Below are positions 41,811-53,900 of a stretch of DNA of 64,000 bases, one piece after another. The first letter of the stretch is position 1; each line of letters opens with the position of its first letter. Source of the stretch: Congeria kusceri (Eukaryota; Mollusca; Bivalvia; Myida; Dreissenidae); NCBI GenBank assembly GCA_027627225.1, contig CM051040.1:26006634-26070633 (forward strand). The letters are read 5' to 3'. The notes beneath the pieces are model-generated. The model was not told the origin of the DNA, searched no databases, and saw nothing but the letters and a program-made list of their open reading frames with translations. Position numbers and translations under genes: made by a program.

Positions 41811-42166
41811 AGTTGTAGCATAAATTGACCGAAATATGTTAGTTATTTAACGAGTCCGCAGGTCAAGATTAAATAATTAACATATTGTGGTCAACGGGTG
41901 CTACAAGTGTTTTATACCATATTCAACAATCTCATGGTAACTTTCTATGATGCCGATTAGAATGTGCAGTTACTAGGCGTCACGTGATGCCTGACATGCT
42001 TGGCATGCGTGTCATTTTCAAATTTAGCGCGGTCGCAATGCGTTCTCTTAGTGCAATCGTTCAGTGCAATAAGTAGCATGCGTATAAATTACAACAAACT
42101 TTTAATATACTGCGCGCTACATATTGCACGGTAAGCTTGCATATTAGGCTCCGCCCACCAGTTACC
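41811..42166. mobile_element. ~360-bp inverted arm (left) flanking SLCO exon 1
   Basis: Complementary to 48303-48670: AGTTGTAGCATAAATTGACC at the outer end and ATTAGGCTCCGCCCACCAG at the inner end. The arm contains a smaller palindrome (TTATTTAACGAGTCC ... GATTAAATAAT). Either two inverted MITE copies or ends of one large element. Confidence 0.8.
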
Positions 42167-43181
42167 AATCTGATATCACAGTTATTGAATACCGGAGAAC
42201 AATGAAAACTCTCTGAAATATGGTATGAAATATGGTTTCATACCGTATAGATACGAATCTACAAGAACAGCACACACATATTCAGCCTGTCGGGCGGATA
42301 AGAACATGACTCATGAACTTGTATAGGTCAGTCTTATGTAATGAAAGAGATCCACACGGTTTCGTCGCACTGGTATAACAAAATCCATGCATGTCGACGA
42401 TTTTTACATTCGTTTTATTAGCGACCCAATTTTGAAGCGATCTTTTTCCAAGTCACCATATACTGATACTGGACTATTACTTATAATGTCTCATTAAATG
42501 GACTTATTACTAGATTTTCGTATTGTTTACAAATGGCATTAACTGACGTAACTGCAAAAAGAAAAGCATGTGGACTAAAACAACGCAAATATTATATCAA
42601 CAGCATAATAATACAAGAGAACCTATGGCACATCTACTTATTTTACCCCATATAAAATATTCGCAATCCCACTGAGTAACTAGGATACAAAATAATCATT
42701 GTCCAGATTTGTGTTGTCCCTATGTGGTCATGTAGAAAACACAATTGGACAGACACCCATACCTACTAATAACAATACAACGTAACGACGCTTGAAGAAA
42801 AACATACCTCAAGATACGGTCTAAACAAAGTCGCGATTTTGATAAAAGGGTCTCAGTTGCAGCATCTCTTCAGTCGTGCATAGTACGGATTGCTGAATTA
42901 TCATACCATCAAGCAATAACCGTTTTGCAAACATATTTTACGCAAAGTAAATACCCCCATTGTATACATTGGGTTATCATTAGCAGCAAGAAAACTGTGC
43001 AATCAACGTGGATTAGTATGATTATAATAATGTAACTAACACCTTATGTATTGCGAATATAAGAATTCGATCTAACTTAAAAACAGTCGATCGTCAACGT
43101 TTCTTAACTCTTTGCATTTGAGGTATTGAATTTGCAATTCCAAGTAGGTTAAGTCATTTGGAAATATAAATAGAAATATTT

Positions 43182-43309
43182 GGTGAGTGTTGGGTACAGG
43201 TGGAGTTTATCATGCGATGCTTAGGAACAGATGAACGCGAGGCTTGCCGAGCGCTCAAATGTTTCGTGCCGAGCATGATAAACTTAATATTTATCCAACA
43301 CTAATATCC
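43182..43309. mobile_element. ~128-bp palindrome
   Basis: Arms GTGAGTGTTGGGTACAGG ... GTTTATCATGC and GCATGATAAAC ... ATCCAACACTAAT around CGAGGCTTGCCGAGCG. Confidence 0.75.
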
Positions 43310-43633
43310 TATTGATCCTAATATGCTATGCTCATAAAGCATGTTAACGGCGTGAAAATATGTCAGGAAATAAAAAATAACACTGGTTTCCCAGTTTTAA
43401 CACTGTTTTTTTTTTGTTTACTACAAACGTCATCAGTTGGAATGACATCACATTGAAATACATATCGTTCTAAAAATAACGATCGAATAAACGTGTGCTA
43501 AACATAGCGATAGAATAAAGCTAAAGTTTATACGATAATTCGATCGATTCGGCTGTATTAATAGGATAAAGACGCACACTCAACTGTCAGCCAACAGTAC
43601 GCACATCACACCTAAAGGTTTGGCACAACACTC

Positions 43634-44010
43634 GCAGAGGCGTAGCCAGGGTTATAAAATGTATACGCACACGATAAAATTCATTAAGGGGAGGGTGTGC
43701 GACGGGTGCGCCCCTCCCGCTGGTGGGGTCCGCGGGGTCTACCCCGTAAAAAATAAAACAAAGAATGAAATTGATTTTTTCTGGCATAAGAATTAATTCT
43801 TTTCTCTGGTTTTGACTGACATCATGAGCAATTGAGAACGCCAATGCATAATTTTGCTCTTAGACTGAAACAAACATGTCATTTAGGCACGAACTACACT
43901 CTGTTGTCACTGTTGAAGCAAATACTTTTTGTTATTTTATGTTTATGCTCCGCATTTGTTTTGTATTATTCACGTGCGATTGTGCGTATAGGCCGCTACG
44001 CCTTTGACTC
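43634..44010. mobile_element. Possible MITE with AGGCGTAGCC ends
   Basis: AGAGGCGTAGCCAGGG at the left and GGCCGCTACGCCTTTGA at the right are imperfect inverted repeats. A GC-rich block (GACGGGTGCGCCCCTCCCGC) lies inside. Confidence 0.5.
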
Positions 44011-44862
44011 TCACTTTTGATAAAGCTTTTTTGCAGAAAAACACACGGAAACCGATCAGTATAATATATGATGGTTTGAGAATTCAGCAATCCATATTAT
44101 GCGCGACTAAAGAGATGATGAAACTTGTTCAAAATCTCGAATTTGTTTAGACCGATTGTATGACATTCGATATGTTTAAGCAAGCACATACCAAAACTGT
44201 TAAATACAGAAAGGCAAGATATATTATTTAGACGAAGAAAGTATTGGTTCCATTCATGATCAACGAATACTAGGAAGTAAACAGTGAATTAAGTTGTAAG
44301 ATAGCGGACCCCGACCTATGCGACACATTTATGTACTCCTGTCGAAAGCGTATCAGTAGCACACAAACTTAAAATGACATTGAGCGATAATATTAGAGAT
44401 ATATCAAATTTTCATCGCATATTGCAATCATCTTAACGACGGTCCGAATGTTTGGAATGCCCAGTGTTAGTGCGGGCGATACATGCAAAGCTGTGCTGAT
44501 TTTACACAAACATCGCCATCTACGGTTTTGTTTACAAGGAAGCCGCAGTGGGAACCTAAATCTTGTTTGTGAATGAAAGTTTTAAATTAGGACGGAGAAT
44601 TACAGTTTATACACAGTGTTGTCATCGAGAGAAATCAAATGCGCTGATGTGCAATAGATGTGTTTCGTTCTAAAGTCCTATTTCTTCACCCTATTATGTT
44701 TTGTTATGCAATGAATTTGGAAACGTAGGATACTAGATGTAAGTGGGATTGCAACTTCCGTGCTTGCAATAAATGCCAAAGAAACGTGTAGTAGACGATC
44801 GAAAAGAAAAAGGCTAAAAATAAAAAAAATAAAAAAATAAAAAGCTTATATAAATAAACACT

Positions 44863-44982
44863 ATGGATAACCAGGAAGATGCGTGGACGATGAAGAAGAA
44901 CACAAAAAATATGTTGGACGACAAGCTTGAGCAATGGTACCAAAACAACCAAGTAGTTACAAAGGCCCGGGCTTCACTGAAG
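44863..44982 (+). CDS. SLCO4A1-like: Gene B exon 1: start and cytosolic N-terminus
   Basis: It encodes [20 protein letters not shown] and onward to KARASLK, 40 codons, donor AAG|GTAACG in phase 0. There is no membrane segment, as expected for the cytosolic N-tail. Non-coding upstream exons are possible. No TATA or initiator can be called with confidence, because the TATATAA at about 44848 is only some 10 nt before the ATG. Confidence 0.85.
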
Positions 44983-47900
44983 GTAACGATGATGGAGCCG
45001 CGTTTTCGTTGTCGTTTATATGTAAAAACTGATTTCTGTTATACCACATTCATCAACCATGGGCATATTCCAATAGTTTTATGCCGTCTGTTTAATGAAA
45101 AACTTCCTTGGAACATATGTTCCAATGTTAAATGCTATATGGGCTCTTCAATGCAAAATAAAATACGTGCATATTTGTGCTATAAACAACATTAGCGTTG
45201 ACATCAATGTATTGTGTTGTTTATCTATTGGAAACAAAAAGGTCTGCTTATTTCCGACGTTGTTGCATGCACTCTTTAACTGTGTGATATGCAACCATAT
45301 GATCATTTTAAAACAACAATAATAAAAAATAAGAAGAAATCATTTTGTCCGAATGTAATTTTGCGAGTTTGCCGTTTTGAGTTATGTTATAATTCTATAC
45401 CATAAAGTTTATAAATTAGTACGCAATATTTTGCAAAGAAATACATGGTGGCATATAATAAACAACTTAATTGTTAAAAAAAAAAAACTGTTTCGTATTA
45501 ATATGTTCTGCGACAATACCGTTCATGACAATATGACGTGTGGTATTCACACATATATGTGGTACACATAAATTTGTATAAAACTATTTTATAAAAATGT
45601 ATTAGTAGTAAAATCATTTTCGGTTGACATCTTCGATGTTTATAGGATAATATTTTTCACAAATCATATTTTCCACACATCTGTAAAGAGTAGGGTCTCA
45701 TTTGTCACAATTTTAAGTGTGAAGAATGTGATTGGCCCAAATGCGTGGTATGCGTGAGGATCACAGAAGAATATGATTTCATTGCATATCAAAAACTGGA
45801 TACGATCACAAACTTCACAGAAAATGTGAAGAATACTACTGCGGTGTGTGAAGAATAAGATCTTAATGTTCCCACCTGTGAAGAATGAGATCCTATTTTT
45901 CACAGATGTGAAAAATATTATTTGTGAAAAATATTATCGTACAGATGTATCATATGTATTGTGCTTCTATAATACATTAAATAGTGAGCAAACTAAGCAA
46001 AAACGTAATGTCGTCAAACTCAGTGCACTTAAATTATTTGTGTATGTTTTTCGTACTAACTGGTATCAACTGCAAGGATCACTGACTGATAAAACTTAAT
46101 CCGATAGTCGTGAATTGTGTACCATTCTATACAGCAACGTTACACGAAAAACAAAGTTACATCTACTTAGTACATTGTCATCTACTGTTTTGTCATTACT
46201 CAATCTCGCGGCTACAGACAACACGGTCTGTATCCTGATAATGCTGGCTCAGAAGATAATGCATGCTGAGAAGATAATTCAGGCTTCAGCGGAGGAGCAG
46301 ACAGTGGGTTACGTCAGTTTATGTATAATTGTCTTTTTACCCTTATCCCATGTATTCTTTTCGCGAAAGATATGAATTAAGCGATCCGTTATCTATCTGC
46401 AGGTACCCTAACTTTTGAAAGTATTCGTATGATATGATTGGGCTTAGTTTACACAAGTTTTATATAAAAAAAACAAGGCTTACATATATTTTAAATGAAT
46501 AAAATATACCTTTTTCAGCTGATTTGGGTTATGTTTTGTAATCATTTCTCTATTTATACGTTTATCTGACGAATATTTTCAAAAGTTAAGGTACCTGTAG
46601 ATAGATAATGGATCGCTTAATTCATATCTATCGAAAAAGGAATGCATGGGGTAAGGGTAAAAAGACAATTATACATAAACTGAAGTACCCCACTGTCTGC
46701 TCCTCCGCTGAAGCCTGCATTCTCTTCTGAGCCTGCATTCTCTTCTGAGCCAGCATTATCAGGATACAGACCGTGAAACAAAAGCGATTGTGGAATCGCA
46801 ACTTAGTTTGACGTCCAAACAGTTGTATGATGCATGTTCAAGATGACTAATGTTCAGCAATCATGTGACAAGAAATAAACTGATGTTCGTTGTTAGCGGA
46901 AAGAAAGCATAAAACGAACTTACATAATGGTTCATATATAAATGTTTAAATTAGCAACTGATAACCGTAAATGTGCTTTAGTATTCAGCACTGTAGAACC
47001 ACATTTTTCACAAATCATATCTGTGAAAAATCTTCTTCACACATCACAGCCTTATTCCTCATGTTTTCTGTGAAGTTTGTGATCGCATCCTGTTTTTATA
47101 TGCAATGAAATCATATTCTTCTGTGACACTCAGGCATACTCCGTTTTTTTCCCACATTCTTCACACCTTAAAATGTGACAAATGAGATCCAATTCTTTAC
47201 AGGTTTGTGAAAAATATGATTTGTGAAAAATATGATCCTACACAGCACACATTGCGTGGTGCTACGATTGTTTAGAAACGTATGAAATTCTGTTGCATTT
47301 TGACGCAGGACTCTTGCATGTTTTGCGGTCTTTAGCCAGTGATAAATTAATAGCGTGCCGCCAATATTAATCTTTGACATATTTTCAAACAAACATCAAT
47401 TAAAAAAAGGTTCAAAACCAAGGTCTGTACTTAACTAAAAAAATTAATTTTAAAACGTGTACATTTTTACTGTATTGTTAAAGGGACTTCTTCACAAATG
47501 TTTAAAAAAAAAATGCCATGAAACGTTTTAACTGGAATTACTAAAGCATCTGAACGAAAGAACAAACGTATTATAACATGAAAAACCTAAACATCTGCCT
47601 CCATTGGGCCTACGCCCTTCGGGTAAAACGTCTGACGTGCTAACTCGGCCAGCCAGATGTATACGTATCTGACTAATTTTTTTACTATATGTAAGTGATT
47701 CACATGTTTTCAACAATTTTCAAACAATTTAGCAAAAACGACAGAAGTACTCCACATTATATTCAATCATTTCGCGTTTCAAACGCTTTAAATTTTATCT
47801 TACTTGTAACGTTAGTTCAAATATATTTCTATGTCAGCCGTGTTATTTCGCTTCTTTAATATAATTTTATTTGAGTTTTGGAATCTGTGACAGAAATTTT

Positions 47901-50900
47901 GGAAATTGTCCATTCGTCCATCTGTGAAATGTCCCTTTAACTTTGTAAGGATGAAAATGCAATGTTTTGAATTCTATTCCATTTGTTTTACTTTTTCAGG
48001 TTACGTTCTTCTTTTGACACAAAACAGAAAAATGAGCAATTGACCTGACACTAGCGAACTATTTTAGCTTAAATTAAATTAAATTAAATTAAATTAACGT
48101 TCAATTTAATTCATAAATTTAACTTCGGCGCATTGAAGTTGTGGACTTGCGCACCATTCAATATCTATTAGAACGATATTTGTTGCCACATTTATCGAAT
48201 CAACACGAACTAGTTTTGATTTCGTAGTCGTTTTGTAATATTTATACCATATTTCAGCGAGCTTTCTTTGTTGTTCGGTATTAAATAAGGGTAATATCAG
48301 AACGGTAACTAGTTGGCGGAGCCTAATATGCGAGCTTATCGTGCAACAAGTATCGTGCGGTATATTGAGATTTAGTTGTAATTTATACCCACGCTACTTA
48401 TTGCACGGTAAGCTTGAACATCCCGATCGCATCACGTGACCTTGCGACAGCGCTAAATTTGGGAACAACACAGATGTCAAATATTTCAGACATCACGTGA
48501 CGTCTAGGAACTGCCCATTGGGATCGGCAGCGCAGAAAGTTGCGATGTGATTGGTAAATTATGGTATAAAACAGTTGTAGCATCATTTGACCTCAATATG
48601 TTAATTATTTAATGTCGCCCTGTGGGCTCGTTAAATAACTCACATATTTCTGTCAAAGAATGCTACTATTACATAACCGCACACAACTCAGTGTCAGGTT
48701 GTCTTGTGCGAGCTATACCACATGGTTCTAATATTGGTTTCTCCTCTCCAGCAGTCAGACCCCGGCAAGGGCCAGAAACCCCTATTGAATGAGAAGACAG
48801 AGGGCGCCACGTTCGGGGACGAGCAATGGGAGAGGGAGAACCTCAGATATGGCTGGGGCGGATTCAAACCTGAGTAAGAAACTTCAGACGCTTTAACAGT
48901 GGCATTCTCAGTCATTGCACATCGTTAAAGCCTTACATATAATATACAAGTGTTAGGCGTTAATGTAAGAAGATCGTTGTCGTTAACCTGCTCACTTATA
49001 ATATGTTTAATACTGGTATACTTTTTGGCACACAGTTGTCAAATAATAGTAAGGTATTAATCTAGTAATTGTCTACTTAATAATTGCAAAACAGAGGCAT
49101 AAGTATAATTCAATTAACATGTCGTATACAGGTTACAATATACTAATTCCAATACTTATGTAATTTAATGTAAAAGCGATAACTTTAACCAAAAATAAAT
49201 GCACCATTTTGCACATAGGGACCCTCATAAACCATACCTTTTCTTCAAGAGCATTCTAAGCTGAATTGATTTAAGCAATAAAAAGGGTATGTCATGTATT
49301 ATGTAAGAAAGAATTCGACACTAAACAAAGTTGACTGTTTGATCACCATCTTTTTAGCGGCTACTTTCTAGTTGAATGTAACCCGCCTCAGCGCAAGTGT
49401 CATACTGTAGTCTCCAATCTTAAAACATATCAGTGATTTATTTGTGCATACCAATGCTTACCCTACCAACATCTCCAAAAAAGAATATCAAAGCAAGTGT
49501 CTAAACCTAAAAACATGTCTTCGAGTTAAACTTGTTGATTTATTTAGAGAGTACAGCCCTACATGCCTTTTTTATTTAGTGTATTGTGACCTAGAAGACA
49601 AATTAAAGTTTTGATATCTCGAAAAAAAAACATTTCTACATCATTATTAACATATTTCTAATGTGCATGCAAAATTTCAGACCGATCCACAAAGTAGAAA
49701 TGCTTGAAAACGCATTTGAGAATGATGCCTGATAAGCAATCTGGCTTGCATTTTCAGTGCTTTGAGTATATGGGGTGCCTGAGTCAAATTGTGTACTTAA
49801 TTCATAGAAATCAGTCAAAATACTAGCATATGTTTACATACTTCAATGCAATAGAGATCAATATTGTTTAAGACGTGTTCATTTTTGGTTTTAGCATGAT
49901 TTAGTGTGCTGCAAGATTCACAAGACGGGTTTCCGTACTTTTTTTCTTTTTTTTTTTACTTGAAAAAGCGGTTTTCGCTGTAAAATTCGTAATGCACATT
50001 AAAATCATGATATTTATCTCATGTTTTCCATGAAACTTATTACAGCGAATAAAACCACACAGTAACATGGTGAGTTTATGTACATATTGCCCCTTTAGTG
50101 CCGCTCCCTGTTTTGTGTTTAGGTTACAATATACTAATTCCAATCCTTATGTAATTTAATGTAAAAGCGATAACTTTAACCAAAGATAAATGCAACATTT
50201 TGCACATAGGGACCCTCATAATCATACATTTTCTTCAAGAGCATTCTAAGCTGAATTGATTTAAGCAATAAAAAGGGTATGTCATGTATTATGTAAGAAA
50301 GAACTCGACACTAAACAAAGTTGACTGTTTTATCACCATCTTTTTAGCGGCTACTTTCTAGTTGAATGTAACCCGCCTCAGCGCAAGTGTCACACTGTAG
50401 TCTCCAATCTTAAAACATATCAGTGATTTATTTGTGCATACCAATGCTTACCCTACCAACATCTCCAAAAAAGAATATTAAAGCAAGTGTCTAAACCTAA
50501 AAGCATGTCTTCGAGTTAAACTTGTTGATTTATTTAGAGAGTACAGCCCTACATGCCTTTTTTATTTAGTGTATTGTGACCTAGAAGACAAATTAAAGTT
50601 TTGATATCGCGAAGAAAAAACAATTCTACATCATTATTAACGTATTTCTAATGTGCATGCAAAATTTCAGACCGATCCACAAAGTAGAAATGCTTGAAAA
50701 CGCATTTGAGAATGATGCCTGATAAGCAATCTGGCTTGCATTTTCAGTGCTTTGATTATATGGGGTGCCTGAGTCAAATTGGTGACTTAATTCATAGAAA
50801 TCAGTCAAAATACTAGCATATGTTTACATACTTCAATGCAGTAGAGATCAATATTGTATAAAACGTGTTCATTTTTGGTTTTAGCATGATTTAATGTGCT

Positions 50901-53900
50901 GCAAGATTCACAAGACGGGTTTCCGTACTTTTTTCTTTTTTGTTTTACTTGAAAAAGCGGTTTCGTTGTAAAATTGGTATGCACATTGAAATCATGATAT
51001 TTATCGCATGTTTTCCATGAAACTTATTACAGTCAATAAAGCCACACAGTAACATGGTGAGTTTATGTACATATTGCCCCTTTAGTGCCGCTCCCTGTGT
51101 TGTGTTTAGGTTACAGTATACTAATTCTAATCATTATGTAATGTAATGTAAAAGCGATAACTTTAACCAAAAATAAATGCAACATTTTGCACATAGGGAC
51201 CCTCATAACCATACCTTTTCTTCAAGAGCATTCTAAGCTGAATTGATTTAAGCAATAAAAAGGGTATGTCATGTATTATGTAAGAAAGAACTCGACACTA
51301 AACAAAGTTGACTGTTTTATCACCATCTTTTTAGCGGCTACTTTCTAGTTGAATGTAACCCGCCTCAGGTCAAGTGTCATACTGTAGTCTCCAATCTTAA
51401 AACATATCAGTGATTTATTTGTGCATACCAATGCTTACCCTACCAACATCTCCAAAAAAGAATATCAAAGCAAGTGTCTAAACCTAAAAACATGTCTTCG
51501 AGTTAAACTTGTTGATTTATTTATAGAGTACATCCCTACATGCCTTTTTTATTTAGTGTATTGTGACCTACAATTATACAATGTACAATACATAGGGAAT
51601 ATTGCATGACTGTGGTGTTCCGCTTGCTTGTATCGCTGAGTTGATATTGTAACGGTACACAAATAACGAGAGCGAAACAAACCACCAGAACACAACGGTA
51701 GTATGTATTATTCCATTTATTATATACCTCCTTACGAACAAAACATCAACAAAATGCTATGAAACAAACTTTAATAATAACAAAATAGTACTGTAAAAAG
51801 AACGCGCACGAATACACGTCAAGTAGATCAAATCCACATGTTGCATTTAACGGCGTCGTCGGGTCAATAAATAGAGCGGGGTATTTCCCAATGTCGTCCG
51901 GAACGTTACGGAAATGTACGATACTCAACGACCGTAAAAGTAGTCCGGTTTTCCCAGCCGTTGGATACGGAAAATTATTTCACAGTGTGAAATACGGGAA
52001 TTCTGTCTGACCGGTTGCATTTTATACCGAAAGTATAAAGGTATTAGAGTCAGAATGCCTATAGGTATACAATAAACCTTGATATTTACATGTGCATAAA
52101 CTCAAACAGCATGCATACGAGATGATCTGTAGAATGAAACCGTTACCAAAAATGCACATACGCATTTGAACATGGCATACCAATATGCAGAATATTTCAT
52201 CTTGTCTATCACAACTGACAGAATTTAAAGGGGCATATCGACGGTATTTCCTGTAAATATAGATACGTAGTAAAACAAGGCATTATTCCAATTTTTCACG
52301 AATATATATTTCTAGTAGCATTGATATATTGATGGAATCGGAGAAAAAAATGTATACAATGCCATATATAAAAATCAATATGTTACTGTTTGTTTATAAA
52401 AACGAGACCCATGTGTTAAGAATTCATTTAATAAATACTTCATAAGATATCGTTCTATTTTTGAAAATATTATACCGTATTAGCCGTCGATACGCCCCTT
52501 TAATAACACAACATTACGAGAATTATGATAATGTGCGGTCACTTACGGTATCTGGCACTTGCTGGATAATTTCATAATGGATGACCAAACACGACTCGTT
52601 CTAAAACGTTCAATACCAAATATATTTAGCGTCAATGCATTGCAGTTGCAAGGAAAACATTTTTGTGGACATAGGAATGTTCTGCAAGGTTTTTTTTCAC
52701 ACCATCATTCTGTTAAGGAAATGCGCGAAATTAAATTAAAAGGGTGTCACCTGCATGCCTGCTTTGACATTTTCACACAATCTTCTCTCAACTCCAGACG
52801 GAGTTGTATCAGAAAGTGTGATTGCGGAATTATCTTAAGCGCAGTGTCAACAGGTTAATCACTAAACAAACGTCCCAAATCCTGATGCTGATAAGCCATG
52901 ATTGCGCATTATCACTTGCTATCACTTTATTAATAACGAATATTCCTTTACCTAGAGTAGTTTGCATCTCAAATTCATTGACTAGTGCATGCCAGTTGCC
53001 TTCACATGTCCGCTGTAAGATGTTATCTGAAATGCGATATTCGTAAAGCTTTAAGGTGCATGTAAACATATACTTGCACTTTTAAAGGGACTATGACATC
53101 GAAAAGGGCCTCAAGGGCGCAATTTCTTTAAAAGATCAGAAATGAAGATGTTAATACTGGCATATAATAACGGTTAAAACAGGTAATATAATAAGGGAGG
53201 AAATACTGTACGCATCCTGAGAATAATGTCCATGTTTAATAAGGGTCGTGTTTGTTTGGCCCTTTTCATGTTTACATTTTGAGGTCAGAATGGTAAGTTG
53301 TTTGTATAACCATATCTTACACACGATTTATTATTAAGCAGAATAGCGAAATTGGTTAAAGCGCTGTCTACTGTCATTTCTTCGTATGGCTCCTAAGTCG
53401 TAAGTTCGATACCGACTTGAGGTTTTAATTTTGTCAAACTGTTTTGCTTATTTGTTTTTGTCAAATATTTCATTGTGTGTTATATAATGTATTAGTTATT
53501 TATTGCAAATGTCTTAGCTTGACAGCTCATTTCTATCATATCATATAATTTATACTACATAATAGGAAGGTTTTTTTTTTATTGACATAGTCCCTTTAAG
53601 TGACGATTTTAGATCAGAATTTCTTGGTGAAATTAGACGTTATTAGAACAGGAAAGGATAAAAAAAGAAGCAAATGCTCGATTTTTCATAGAACATAATT
53701 GTCTTCGGGAGCTTCGTGAAAACGTCCGGTATACAAATGACGCCCGTCGTGGGAAAACCGGGCAGTCCGCACAGTCTAATCTGGGACGGCACAGAAAATA
53801 CCATAAAAGCGGAAAGTGCCGTCCTGGATTAGCCTGTGCGGACTGCACAGGCTAATCGGGACGACACTTTACGCACATGCATTAAGACCGGTTTTCTCAC

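Larger units (their letters stand above)
42167..44862. other. Region upstream of gene B
   Basis: Presumed promoter and 5' UTR region of gene B, but no core promoter element can be assigned. It contains the foldbacks at 43182 and 43634. Confidence 0.4.

Noticed and set aside
44847..44853. TATA box for the transporter gene
   Set aside because: It is only ~10 nt before the ATG, far too close for a TATA box with a normal 5' UTR. The in-frame TAA inside it is more useful as evidence for the start.
49636..50808. Repeated 60-codon minus-strand frame (MTDFYELS...)
   Set aside because: Present only because the 990-bp unit is duplicated. It is broken in the partial third unit and has no known motif.
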